Shown piece after piece: positions 1-8,398 of a stretch of 36,894 nucleotides of DNA. Source of the stretch: Rhodothermales bacterium. GTDB taxonomy: Bacteria; Bacteroidota; Rhodothermia; Rhodothermales; Bin80. Position 1 is the stretch's first letter. Every line of letters starts with the position of its first letter. A model generated the notes under the pieces. The model was given only the letters and a program-made list of their open reading frames with translations, had not been told where the DNA came from and did no database searches. The stretch covers positions 1 to 36,894 of the forward strand of contig JAJECE010000090.1 in assembly GCA_022822185.1 (NCBI GenBank), written 5' to 3'. The translations under genes were made by a program, and so were the position numbers.

Positions 1-1
1 A

Positions 2-595
2 GTTGCGCAGGAGGTAGCATTTCAGGGGGCGATCAACCATCAATCTCTTGCACGCGGACAGTCTATGATGCCGGTTACGTTTCCAGAAGTTTCGGGGGGC
101 GCAGCCCCGATCAGGTATGATGTTACTCCCACACTTCTGGAGGGACTGGCATTTAACGCCGGCACGCGTGTTTTGTCGGGAACGCCCACGATGATCACAG
201 ACCATTCACAATCCTACAAATACAAAGCGACCGATGTAAATGGATCTTCTGACAGTTTACTGTTTACAATTGATGTATTTTCTCCGGTGGCCAGTCAGCA
301 GCAGGTTTCTTTACCGGAATCCTTTATGGTGCATGGCAATTATCCGAATCCATTTCAAGCGTCCACACGCTTGTTGATTGATCTTCCTCAACCTGCACGC
401 GTGGAAATTGAGGTGATGGACCTAACTGGACGGCGCATACTTACGGTACCTGCACAGATTTTGTCTGCTGGGTGGGAGCATAGTTTGTCACTAGACGGTC
501 AAGGGCTTCCTTCTGGGCTGTATATGTATCGTATCATTGCTGCCTCGGTGGAGGAAAAATTTATGCATACCGGTAGTTTTATACGCATCAGGTAA
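2..595 (+). CDS. C-terminal part of a secreted protein with a T9SS type A sorting domain (5' partial)
   Basis: The reading frame is open to the left edge of the window, so the true start lies outside and the internal ATGs at 65 and 68 are not needed. The first ~70 residues (GLAFNAGTRVLSGTPT and surroundings) resemble a putative Ig/cadherin-like domain (He_PIG type) of large surface proteins. The last ~85 residues form a T9SS type A C-terminal domain: NYPNPFQASTRLLIDLPQ, then a segment like VEIEVMDLTGRRI and the GLPSGLYMYRI end. In Bacteroidota and relatives this domain directs export through the type IX system, and the protein is then released or attached at the surface. What the missing N-terminal part does is unknown. 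It fits the PorQ-like gene near 27 kb. The sorting-domain call is firm; the Ig-like call is moderate. Confidence 0.85.
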   Translation, partial: VAQEVAFQGAINHQSLARGQSMMPVTFPEVSGGAAPIRYDVTPTLLEGLAFNAGTRVLSGTPTMITDHSQSYKYKATDVNGSSDSLLFTIDVFSPVASQQQVSLPESFMVHGNYPNPFQASTRLLIDLPQPARVEIEVMDLTGRRILTVPAQILSAGWEHSLSLDGQGLPSGLYMYRIIAASVEEKFMHTGSFIRIR

Positions 596-740
596 CAAAT
601 TCCGTATGGATGCGGGAAACCCAATCAAACAGATGTAAAAACCACCTCAAATCAGATTGCCATGATGGGGGAACTTGGGAAAGCCTATACCCCGTCAAAA
701 AAGCCCAAAAACGGGACTGGAAAAAATCTGTGCTCCATAT

Positions 741-776
741 CACTACAAATCAACAAACTTGGGTTAAGTTGTAGTG
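741..776. repeat. Inverted repeat with 8-bp arms between the T9SS-tagged gene and the GMC gene
   Basis: CACTACAA (741-748) and TTGTAGTG (769-776) are perfectly complementary. Inside them AAC/GTT can extend the stem after a small internal loop. No T-run follows, so this is not a classic terminator. It lies about 100 bp before the GMC start and could be an operator or an RNA hairpin at the end of the upstream transcript. The function is unknown. Confidence 0.4.
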
Positions 777-839
777 CTATGTCCTAAGATATGGTGACTG
801 TGTATGGATGTGTGGGGAGGGTGTTTACTTTAGATAATG

Positions 840-847
840 TATTTTTG
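840..847 (+). promoter_or_regulatory. Candidate Bacteroidota-type -7 element ahead of the GMC gene
   Basis: TATTTTTG matches the TAnnTTTG consensus for the primary sigma factor of Bacteroidota and lies 28 nt upstream of the ATG at 876. I found no good -33 TTG/TTTG element at the usual distance, so support rests on one box in an AT-rich stretch. Confidence 0.3.
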
Positions 848-875
848 TACGTGAATTCGAATATCTGATAAGATT

Positions 876-2600
876 ATGAATCAGAAAATTACTTATGTAT
901 CCCGTGCCCCGGAGGTTACGGATGTCATCGTAGTGGGCTCCGGGATCAGCGGAGGGTTCGCGGCAAAAGAACTCACGGAGGCAGGCCTGAATGTGTTACT
1001 TCTGGAGCGGGGATATAATCTGGTGCACGGTGCTGGATACGTTACGGAACACCTTGAAAATTGGGAATTCCCGGCCCGCAACAGCAAGGGATCCCGCCTG
1101 CACCAGCAGCAGTATGCAATTCAATCCCGGACCTATGCCTTTGCAGAGCACACGGAACATTTCTTTATTAATGATCAGGAGAATCCCTACATAGAAGGGG
1201 ATCCATTTACCTGGATCCGGGCGGATGTTGTGGGTGGACGTTCACTTTTGTGGGCCCGCCAGTGTTACCGGTGGGGGGCAATGGATTTTGAGGCGAATGC
1301 ACAGGATGGTATGGGTATTGACTGGCCGATCCGGTACGAAGAGATTGCACCTTGGTATGACCATGTAGAGCGATTTGCGGGGATTACCGGGCAACCCGAA
1401 GGCCTTTCACAGTGCCCGGATGGTATTTTTCTACCTCCGATGCCCCTGAACTGGGCAGAAGAGCGTGTACAGGAAGCAATCGCCAAATTTTTTGATGACC
1501 GGTTATTGACGATCGGCCGGGCCGCAATCCTTACCCAGCCTCATAATGGCCGGGCAGCATGCCACTACTGTGGCGAATGCTACCGAGGATGCTCCGCAGG
1601 GGCTTATTTCAGCAGCCTGAGTGCAACACTGCCCGCTGCACTTGCAACGGGCCGGCTGACCCTGCAGCCGGAAAGTATTGTGCACAGTGTCATTTATGAC
1701 GAAACGCAGGGAAAGGCGACCGGGGTTCGGTACATAGACCGCACCACCGGAGTCATGCGGGAGGCGTATGCCCGAATGATTTTCCTGTGCGCCTCCGCAC
1801 TGGGGACGACGCAGATCATGCTGAACTCAACCTCCCCCCGCTTTCCCGATGGTCTTGCAAATGATAGCGGGGTACTAGGGCACTATTTGATGGATCATCA
1901 CTTTCAGATTGGTGCCACCGGTGAGTTGCCGGGAGGTGAGGATCGGTACTTTCAGGGGAAACGCCCGAATGGGATCTATATCCCCCGGTTTCGAAATATC
2001 TCCAGAAAGACCCGGCGCAGTGATTACCTCCGAGGCTTCGGATATCAGGGAGAGGCGACCCGATCCTCCTGGAACCGCCCGGTGCAGGGCTTTGGTGCGG
2101 AACTCAAACAGACACTCAGAACGCCGGGCCCCTGGGAAATGGTTCTGGAGGCATTCGGGGAAGCATTGCCGAAATTTGACAACTATGTAACCCTTGATGA
2201 GTCGGTGACGGATGCATGGGGGATTCCGGTCCTGCGGATCCACTGTAAATGGGGCGAGAACGAATTCGCCATGCGGGAAGACATGAAACAATCCGCCGCA
2301 GAAATGCTGGATGCCGCAGGCGCAAAGAATATAGAGATCTATGACCATTATACAGAAGATGGTCTTGGTGCGGAGCCGGGACTGGGAATCCACGAGATGG
2401 GAACCGCCCGGATGGGACATGATCCGGCTACCAGCGTATTAAATGCGCATAATCAGTGCCACGCTGTTCCCAATGTATTTGTGACCGATGGTGCATGCAT
2501 GACATCTTCAGCATGTCAGAACCCGTCGATTACCTATATGGCCCTGACCGCAAGGGCCGCCGGCTATGCCGTGGATGAGTTGAAGCGCTTAAATCTCTGA
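876..2600 (+). CDS. GMC family oxidoreductase
   Basis: FAD-dependent glucose-methanol-choline oxidoreductase of 574 residues, a normal family length. The N-terminal Rossmann FAD site is clear (VIVVGSGISGG around residues 17-27, ending in LLLERG). A cysteine-rich CHYCGECYRGC segment at residues ~229-239 is common in the bacterial subgroup often annotated as sugar or choline dehydrogenases. The C-terminal GMC domain has HEMGTARMG and then NVFVTDGACMTSSACQNPS, containing the conserved active-site region and the NP pair. No signal peptide is visible, so the protein is cytoplasmic or exported with a partner. No gluconate-dehydrogenase subunit 3-like gene is adjacent. The substrate, probably a sugar or other alcohol, cannot be fixed from sequence. 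The gene stands alone, with ~280 nt of non-coding sequence before it. Confidence 0.92.
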   Translation: MNQKITYVSRAPEVTDVIVVGSGISGGFAAKELTEAGLNVLLLERGYNLVHGAGYVTEHLENWEFPARNSKGSRLHQQQYAIQSRTYAFAEHTEHFFINDQENPYIEGDPFTWIRADVVGGRSLLWARQCYRWGAMDFEANAQDGMGIDWPIRYEEIAPWYDHVERFAGITGQPEGLSQCPDGIFLPPMPLNWAEERVQEAIAKFFDDRLLTIGRAAILTQPHNGRAACHYCGECYRGCSAGAYFSSLSATLPAALATGRLTLQPESIVHSVIYDETQGKATGVRYIDRTTGVMREAYARMIFLCASALGTTQIMLNSTSPRFPDGLANDSGVLGHYLMDHHFQIGATGELPGGEDRYFQGKRPNGIYIPRFRNISRKTRRSDYLRGFGYQGEATRSSWNRPVQGFGAELKQTLRTPGPWEMVLEAFGEALPKFDNYVTLDESVTDAWGIPVLRIHCKWGENEFAMREDMKQSAAEMLDAAGAKNIEIYDHYTEDGLGAEPGLGIHEMGTARMGHDPATSVLNAHNQCHAVPNVFVTDGACMTSSACQNPSITYMALTARAAGYAVDELKRLNL

Positions 2601-2646
2601 CTATCTGAAAAACAGATCCAGTCGATGGTCATCCTGATCATGAGAG

Positions 2647-3543
2647 ATGCGTTCGCTGCCCGCAAGGTTTGGGGTGGTCTACAGGGTCTGCGTTTTTTTG
2701 AATGCCTTCACGAACATGATTGCTCTACTTTTTCTGATCCAGTTCCTGCCGCTGAAGGATGCACTTACGTTCCATGCATCTTTCGATTCAGTTTCAACTG
2801 CAGGCATTGCGGCAGGGGACCCGGTCCTTTATCGGACGCAGGCGTGGGAGGAGCGTGATGATGCACGTCCGGCTGCCCTGCCGGAGGGGGTGGTCTCCAT
2901 TGACGCGCACGGTGGACGCTACGGCGGTGCTCTGGACTTTTCCAGATACGCCGAAGCACTGTACTATTTTAAGGCGCAGGATAATTTTCCCTATGCCTCC
3001 AAGGGCTGGAATGCAACCATCTCCTTCTGGTTGAAACTGGATCCCAATCAGGATCTGGCTGAGGGGCAGTGGTGCGATCCGATACAGATTACCTCACGGG
3101 CCTGGGACGATGGGGCTATATTTGTGGACTTTACACGCAACCGTCCGAGGAAATTTCGCTTTGCTGCGTTTGCAGACCGTGAAAGATGGAATCCTGATGG
3201 CCAGCCGTGGGAGGAAATGGCACCGGGAGTGATGCCAATGATCACGGTGTCGTCTCCTCCGTTCAAGCGGGATGCATGGACGCATGTGGCTCTGGTGTTG
3301 CAGAGGTTCAATACCGACCCGGAGCATGCGGTACTCCTCGCGTATCTTAACGGGGAGCCTGCTGGCGTATTGGAGGGGCGAGATCAGGCAATTACCTGGA
3401 ATCCTGAGGATGTCCTTGTACAGATTGGGTTACAGTTCAAGGGGCAGATCGACGATCTGGCCTTCTTCAACCGGGATCTCTCATTGGAAGAAATGAGACA
3501 GGTGTATACGCTCCCGCATGGCATTGCAACGCTATATCCGTAG
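2647..3543 (+). CDS. Exported LamG/concanavalin A-like lectin-fold protein
   Basis: A 298-residue protein with a hydrophobic N-terminal segment (about residues 10-38), probably a signal peptide or anchor. ATG 2647 provides arginines before the hydrophobic core; ATG 2716, which starts inside it, is an alternative. The rest reads as one LamG-like jelly roll (~residues 42-290): LTFHASFD at the first strand, GALDFSRY, ATISFWLKL, the central WTHVALVLQRF strand, YLNGEPAG, and a closing QIDDLAFFNRDLSLEEM. This order is typical of LamG_3 domains on secreted carbohydrate-binding or surface proteins. The stop is 1 nt before the preferred start of the dehydrogenase/cytochrome lipoprotein downstream, so the two are probably co-translated and may act together outside the inner membrane. 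The ligand is unknown. Confidence 0.8.
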   Translation: MRSLPARFGVVYRVCVFLNAFTNMIALLFLIQFLPLKDALTFHASFDSVSTAGIAAGDPVLYRTQAWEERDDARPAALPEGVVSIDAHGGRYGGALDFSRYAEALYYFKAQDNFPYASKGWNATISFWLKLDPNQDLAEGQWCDPIQITSRAWDDGAIFVDFTRNRPRKFRFAAFADRERWNPDGQPWEEMAPGVMPMITVSSPPFKRDAWTHVALVLQRFNTDPEHAVLLAYLNGEPAGVLEGRDQAITWNPEDVLVQIGLQFKGQIDDLAFFNRDLSLEEMRQVYTLPHGIATLYP

Positions 3544-3544
3544 C

Positions 3545-6430
3545 ATGTACAGATCCTTCCCGTTACTGTTACCGGTCCTGCTGTGGAGTTGTGCCTCTCC
3601 AGCCGGGCCTCCGTATGCTCCGGATGAAGCAATCAACACAATGGAGGTGGAAGAGGGGTTCAGGGTTGAACGGTTCGCTGCGGAGCCGCTCGTGCAGGAT
3701 CCCGTCGCAATGACGATTGACGAACGGGGGCGGGTCTACGTAGTAGAGATGCCGGGGTATCCGTTGGATACCGGGGGTTCCGGGCGCGTGAAGTTGTTGC
3801 AGGACTCCGATGGAGACGGTTATCCGGATACGGCGACTCTTTTTGCTGAAGGGCTCAGACTCCCGAACGGTGTGATGCGCTGGAAGAAGGGGGTACTCGT
3901 AACGGATCCACCGGATGTGCTTTATCTGGAAGATACCGATACGGATGGAGTGGCAGATGTTCGTGAAGTGATCCTGACGGGATTTGCTCTGAGCAATCCG
4001 CAACATAATGCCAATACCCCGCTTTATGGCCTTGATAACTGGATCTACATTGCCAATAACGGTACGATTTCCTGGACAGAAAAGTATGCGGATCCGTTCG
4101 GGGATACGGGTGGGGAGATCTTTTTTTCATCACAGCCGGAAGGGCCCCGACTGCCTCCGAACGGACTGGACCGGAATATCCGGTTCCGGCCGGACACATT
4201 TGAGCTTGAGATGCGGAGCGGAAAATCACAGTTTGGTCACACCTTTGATCCATGGGGGCGACATTTTCTGAACGATAACAGTCGCCATCACTATTACGAG
4301 GCGCTGGCAGCGCCATATCTGGAGCATAACCTGTCGGTTGCGGTGAAGAATGCAACGCAGATTTCGTCAGATCATGGCGGTGCATCCCAGATATTTCCAA
4401 TTACAGTCAATCCGGAACATCAACTTCTCACAGATCGGGGAGTAATGACCTCTGCGTGTGGAATCACATGGTATCATGGCGGTTTGTTTCCGGCTCCGTA
4501 TGATGCGGATATCACCTTTACGGCGGAGCCGGTACACAATCTGGTTCATGTGAACCGGGTCCAGGCAGACGGCAGCGGATTTATTGCCTCCCGTATTCAG
4601 GAGGGAAAAGAGTTTCTGGCTTCCACGGACAGTTGGTTCCGGCCCGTAAATTTCACCGTGGGGCCGGACGGAGCGTTGTATGTTGTTGACTACTATCGAC
4701 AGATCATTGAGCATCCGGAGTGGATGGATGATGCGGTGGTTGAGGCGGGGAATCTGACGCAGGGGACTGCACGGGGCAGGATTTATCGCATTGTTCCAGA
4801 TGGAACGCCAGCGCCATCCTGGCTGGATGCCCTGAAGCCAATGGACACGGCCGAACGTGTCCACCGCTTAGCGGATGCAAATGGATGGTGGAGAATGACG
4901 GCGCAGCGAATGCTGGTGTCCGAGCGAGATACGGCGGCCATACCGCTGCTGAGAGAACAACTCTACCGGGAAACGCAGCCCGAGGGGCGACTTCACATCC
5001 TGTGGGCTTTGCAGGGGCTGGATGCCCTGCGCACGCAGGATATCCGTGTCGGAATAGAGGATCCCCATCCCCGTGTTCGGGAGAATGCGGTCCGTCTGGC
5101 GGAGCTCAGCCCGCAAGGCGGGGATGTTTTACGTCCCTTTCTTACGGAACTCGCCAATGATCATGATGCGAGGGTACGTTATCAGGTATTAATGACGCTG
5201 GGGGTTATGCTCCATGGAGATTCCGGGGATGTTTTGCGGGTGCAGGAGCAGATTCTACGACAGGATCTGCACGATGAATGGGTGCAGGTGGCGGCGCTGC
5301 TTTCCATGCCATCAGATCGGCTGTTCATGATCGCCCTGCGCCGCCCGGATCATCCTTCATTCGTAGAAAAAATTACGGAGGTCATGGTTCGGGAGCAGCG
5401 TGCAGCGGTGCCTCTTGCGAGCGTCCTTGCTTCGGACCGTGACCAGTGGTGGCATGCAGCGGTACTCCGAGGCATGGCTTCGGCCAATGCAAGCGCCTCG
5501 GCTTCCCAGGCAAAAGATTTGATTGCACGGATGTGGCAAACAGGGGACGAGGAGATTGCGCGTGCCATTCTGTCAATCCTGCCGTCAGGCAGCTTGGCAC
5601 CGGATGTTGTAAGCGATGCATATCAGCTGGCGCAAACTCCCAAAATCTCCACGATGCAACGTCTGCGGGCAGTACGCCTCTTATCGGTCGCACCAACGGG
5701 GCCGGAGGTATTACTTACACTGTTCAAGAATGAGGTTCCGCTGGAGATGCAGCTTGAGGTGTTAAAGGGACTCCGCCGGAGGGGTGGGGTAGAGGTTGCG
5801 ACACATATTCTGGATCAATGGGCACGCTTAACGCCACAACTGCGGCACACCGCTTTGGAAACATTCAGTAATGCTGATCGCGCAGCCCTTCTGGTGGAAG
5901 CGTTGGAGACCGGGGTGGTTTCGGTTGCAGATCTATCCTGGAATCAGCGCGTGCGGCTGATGCGTGACACGCCCGAGCCAACCCGCAGCCGTGCCCGTGC
6001 ACTGCTCCAGATTACCAATGAGGCGCGTGGGAAAGTGGTCGGCGATCTGGTGGGAGACCTTTCATCGGGGGCTTCGATATTTGCTACGGCCTGTGCATCC
6101 TGTCATACACGTGGATTTGGCCCGGATCTGGCCACCGTCCGTCACTGGCCGGATCATATGCTGATTGATGCAATCCAGAATCCATCCAGATCCATCTCCA
6201 GCGGTTTTGAACTGTGGCAGGTGGTGACTACAGCAGGGGATACACTGCATGGTGTAATTACCTCGGAAACCTCCTCGGCAGTGCGGCTTATTGCAGAACA
6301 AACCGATACCACGATCCCTCGTTCAGAGATTGGGAGTGTGCGCCCGCTGACGGTTTCAGGGATGCCGGAAGAACTAATTCCGGACCCACAGAAACTGGCG
6401 GACCTATTAGCGTTTTTGAAACAACTCTGA
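3545..6430 (+). CDS. Lipoprotein with propeller-type dehydrogenase domain, HEAT repeats and cytochrome c domain
   Basis: The architecture matches the 'putative membrane-bound dehydrogenase' proteins (TIGR02604-like) common in Planctomycetes, Verrucomicrobia and the FCB group. I place the start at ATG 3545: MYRSFPLLLPVLLWSC is then a lipoprotein signal with a lipobox cysteine. An in-frame ATG at 3518 would overlap the upstream gene and spoil this signal. Counting from 3545, residues ~30-420 form a propeller-like region (GRVYVVEMPGYP, LPNGVMRWKKG, PLYGLDNWIYIANNG, FTVGPDGALYVVDYY). Residues ~430-810 are helical HEAT-like repeats, including DPHPRVRENAVRLAELSP. A C-terminal c-type haem domain has CASCH at ~850-854, followed by FGPDL. 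It probably oxidises a sugar or alcohol in the periplasm and passes electrons to the haem; the substrate is not evident. Confidence 0.87.
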   Translation: MYRSFPLLLPVLLWSCASPAGPPYAPDEAINTMEVEEGFRVERFAAEPLVQDPVAMTIDERGRVYVVEMPGYPLDTGGSGRVKLLQDSDGDGYPDTATLFAEGLRLPNGVMRWKKGVLVTDPPDVLYLEDTDTDGVADVREVILTGFALSNPQHNANTPLYGLDNWIYIANNGTISWTEKYADPFGDTGGEIFFSSQPEGPRLPPNGLDRNIRFRPDTFELEMRSGKSQFGHTFDPWGRHFLNDNSRHHYYEALAAPYLEHNLSVAVKNATQISSDHGGASQIFPITVNPEHQLLTDRGVMTSACGITWYHGGLFPAPYDADITFTAEPVHNLVHVNRVQADGSGFIASRIQEGKEFLASTDSWFRPVNFTVGPDGALYVVDYYRQIIEHPEWMDDAVVEAGNLTQGTARGRIYRIVPDGTPAPSWLDALKPMDTAERVHRLADANGWWRMTAQRMLVSERDTAAIPLLREQLYRETQPEGRLHILWALQGLDALRTQDIRVGIEDPHPRVRENAVRLAELSPQGGDVLRPFLTELANDHDARVRYQVLMTLGVMLHGDSGDVLRVQEQILRQDLHDEWVQVAALLSMPSDRLFMIALRRPDHPSFVEKITEVMVREQRAAVPLASVLASDRDQWWHAAVLRGMASANASASASQAKDLIARMWQTGDEEIARAILSILPSGSLAPDVVSDAYQLAQTPKISTMQRLRAVRLLSVAPTGPEVLLTLFKNEVPLEMQLEVLKGLRRRGGVEVATHILDQWARLTPQLRHTALETFSNADRAALLVEALETGVVSVADLSWNQRVRLMRDTPEPTRSRARALLQITNEARGKVVGDLVGDLSSGASIFATACASCHTRGFGPDLATVRHWPDHMLIDAIQNPSRSISSGFELWQVVTTAGDTLHGVITSETSSAVRLIAEQTDTTIPRSEIGSVRPLTVSGMPEELIPDPQKLADLLAFLKQL

Positions 6431-6508
6431 CAGGGTATTCCGTCTTGCTGATCCGTTTTCTGGAGGTGCACAAGAGATGGATGCGGACTCATTTTCAGGA
6501 TGTTCCGG

Positions 6509-6991
6509 TCAGGAACCCTCAAATAATTCCTCAATTTTTGTGCGCCGGTATCCAAAGATCCTTCGCAAGTCAGGGCGAATGATGAGCCGATCAATCAGTG
6601 TTCCCCCGGGCACGAGATAATGGATGGTGTCCTCCACCCTTGTCCCTCCATTTTCGGAACAAAAAGTATGCTGATGGACCCATTTCCGGTATGGCCCGCG
6701 GAGTTGCACATCGGTAAAGCTGTCTGGAGGATTCCAGTCGGTGATTTCGGTTTGCCAGTGGATCGGTAATCCGCGTACGCGCAACTGGTAGTCGATCAGG
6801 GCGCCTGGGCGCATCTCGATGGCTCCCGGTGTCATAATGCGGAAACGCAGAAAAGGAGGTGTAATTCGCTCCAGATTACGAGCCTCTCCGAAAAAAGCAA
6901 AGGTTTCTTCAAGGGGGGCGGGCAGCCACTGGCTTGTGGAGAAGATCAGATCGGTGTCATTCGGCGTACATGGTTTTGCTTTGTATTTCAT
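6509..6991 (-). CDS. SRPBCC-fold (START/polyketide cyclase-like) protein
   Basis: A 160-residue protein of the SRPBCC ligand-binding fold. An early strand, FSTSQWLPAPLEETFAFF, leads into ARNLERITPPFLRFRI. A middle section has GALIDYQLRVRGLPIHWQTEI, a W/F-rich DVQLRGPYRKWVHQHTF strand, then GGTRVEDTIHYLVPGG and a C-terminal helix ending near RRTKIEELF. This pattern is the small 'SRPBCC family / cyclase-dehydrase' group, sometimes fused to or placed near NAD-dependent epimerases. The ligand is unknown. It is a single-gene unit converging on the dehydrogenase lipoprotein gene, with 78 nt between the two stops. No signal peptide. Confidence 0.82.
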   Translation of the reverse strand: MKYKAKPCTPNDTDLIFSTSQWLPAPLEETFAFFGEARNLERITPPFLRFRIMTPGAIEMRPGALIDYQLRVRGLPIHWQTEITDWNPPDSFTDVQLRGPYRKWVHQHTFCSENGGTRVEDTIHYLVPGGTLIDRLIIRPDLRRIFGYRRTKIEELFEGS

Positions 6992-7168
6992 GGAAATCGC
7001 AGGTTTTTACAGGCAATAAAGGAGATCGAAAATCAGGCAATCGGACAGATGCGCCATAAACGCCTCAGAGCGCAGAAAGAGCGCATCCCGCCGGAAAATT
7101 TTTTCGGATCTTCGGCTGCGGTGCAACCCTCGGTTTTTGGGATGTCGCGGTCGCCTGCGGGATCCGCG

Positions 7169-7609
7169 TTATTTTCCGATCCCGATGATCTCAATCAGGA
7201 TAAAGGGAATGGATCCAGAGAAGGCGAATGGAATGATCACATACCATGGTGCCGCCCGGAACATCCCGATCACGGCCACAGACATCAGCACAAAAGCGAT
7301 GCACGAGGCTAGGTAGATCAGGTGGCGATGCAATCGAAGTCTTGCATAACTTCGAAGCGTATTCAGTTTATGTCCTTTTTCGGCCAATTCCAAAATTCGT
7401 CCGGCCGCACCAGGAAGCACCTTCTCGTATTCGGCAAGTTCCTGGGCGCTGGGAATCGGGCAGGGATTGAGTGCGGAATCGTCATCCACCCATTCCTGCA
7501 ATCTACGGAGTGGATCTCTGAGCGGATCAGGTTTATTCTCTTCGGGTTTATCCTGACCGGATTCGCCGTTTTTGTAATGGCCGTTGCTTGAAGAATGATG
7601 CGTACTCAT
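7169..7609 (-). CDS. DUF2335-like small membrane protein
   Basis: About 146 residues from ATG 7609; an in-frame TTG at 7642 would add 11 residues. The first ~65 residues are hydrophilic and rich in S, N, P and D. AEYEKVLPGAAGRILELAEKG matches what I recall of the DUF2335 signature (LPGAAxRIlxMAEx). Two hydrophobic segments follow, near LIYLASCIAFVLMSVAVIG and VIIPFAFSGSIPFILIEIIG, with a short loop. The protein is therefore a two-pass membrane protein with a cytoplasmic N-terminus. The family has no established function; members often sit on mobile or phage-related DNA. ATG 7609 follows a weak TTGACT-N17-TACTAT promoter-like sequence by only 4 nt, so a leaderless mRNA is possible. The family name is from memory of the motif. 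Confidence 0.6.
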   Translation of the reverse strand: MSTHHSSSNGHYKNGESGQDKPEENKPDPLRDPLRRLQEWVDDDSALNPCPIPSAQELAEYEKVLPGAAGRILELAEKGHKLNTLRSYARLRLHRHLIYLASCIAFVLMSVAVIGMFRAAPWYVIIPFAFSGSIPFILIEIIGIGK

Positions 7610-7699
7610 CTGTATAGTATTCCAAATTGAGGTGTCAGTCAAGGGAGTGGATTATGTGCAAAATCAGGATTCATCCCCCTAAATGTAAGCATTATCGGT

Positions 7700-7888
7700 T
7701 TAACGTAGACCGACATGCGAACCCATCGTCACACTTTGAACGACAATCCATGAACTTTGAGCCATTTGATCGCCGATAGTCAGTCCCAGGAACTCCATCA
7801 GGAAGCATCCCCCAATCCCCAGCGTGGATATCATGGCGAGAATACGCCCAGACGGCGAGATCCAGGATGCGGACAGGAAACGGACCAC
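7700..7888 (-). CDS. Short membrane ORF, possibly an AtpI-like fragment
   Basis: A 62-residue reading frame from a GTG start, with an in-frame TGA two codons upstream. It has two hydrophobic stretches (RILAMISTLGIGGCFLMEFL and SSWIVVQSVTMGSHVGL) around GLTIGDQMAQ. The pattern G-x-x-x-D then S-x-W and G-x-x-x-GL faintly recalls AtpI-type proteins, as in the GYWLD and GTSPW segments of that family, but the match is too weak to name. It may be the remnant of a longer gene. No ribosome binding site is clear. It lies between the DUF2335-like gene and the amber-interrupted membrane gene, inside a patch that already shows decay. Confidence 0.25.
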   Translation of the reverse strand: MVRFLSASWISPSGRILAMISTLGIGGCFLMEFLGLTIGDQMAQSSWIVVQSVTMGSHVGLR

Positions 7889-7985
7889 GAATCAGAGGGA
7901 AGCGTTACTCCTGCCGTGATCCAGACTGCTCCGAATCACTGGGTAGATCATTTAGGTAGTTATGTACTTAACTGTAATTATCGAA

Positions 7986-8396
7986 TCACCCATTTCGTCT
8001 ACCGCCGTTTCTGAGCGTTATGTCACTGAACAAGTGTTTGACCGCGTAACTCGCCAAACCAACAATTTGGGCCAGATTCTGGACGAGTAAGGCAGGCAAA
8101 AGCCAATCATAATCTTTAAAGTCAAGTACTCTGAATCCTACAAGAACTAGGATGATCATCTGGTAACCAATCATACAACCAATGGCCCACAACAAGAACC
8201 GAGACTACTGACCTTTGTGTTTATAATACTGCTGACCCCCCTTGCAGTGTTCGTATTTTGTCTGTGATTCCAACTCTTGGGAATCAAACGAGGTAACGTA
8301 ACGCTCCCCGCCGTCTGGATCGGGAGATGGAATCTCGTCCAGCCCTCTTGGGAAAACATTTTGGATATTCCCGCCCTCACTGGACACTCCACTCAT
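7986..8396 (-). pseudogene. Membrane-protein gene interrupted by one in-frame amber codon
   Basis: ATG 8396 opens a 63-codon frame that stops at TAG (8207-8205). Directly after it the same frame continues for 72 codons to a second stop at 7986. Reading through gives one ~136-residue protein: a hydrophilic N-terminal half (GLDEIPSPDPDGGERY, then many K/Q/Y), then two probable membrane helices, AIGCMIGYQMIILVLVGF and LLPALLVQNLAQIVGLASYA, and a short basic tail. No frameshift is needed, only one sense codon at the TAG; CAG, TGG or AAG are single-base neighbours. The start is 2 nt after the immA/irrE-type stop, so the two genes form an operon. It is either a recent nonsense mutation, a sequencing error, or two peptides made by re-initiation at TTG 8195 or the nearby ATGs. 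The family is not recognised. Confidence 0.5.
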
Positions 8397-8398
8397 TC

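Noticed and set aside
1875-2420. A 181-codon minus-strand frame inside the GMC gene
   Set aside because: Lies opposite a well-supported gene; its residues show no family pattern.
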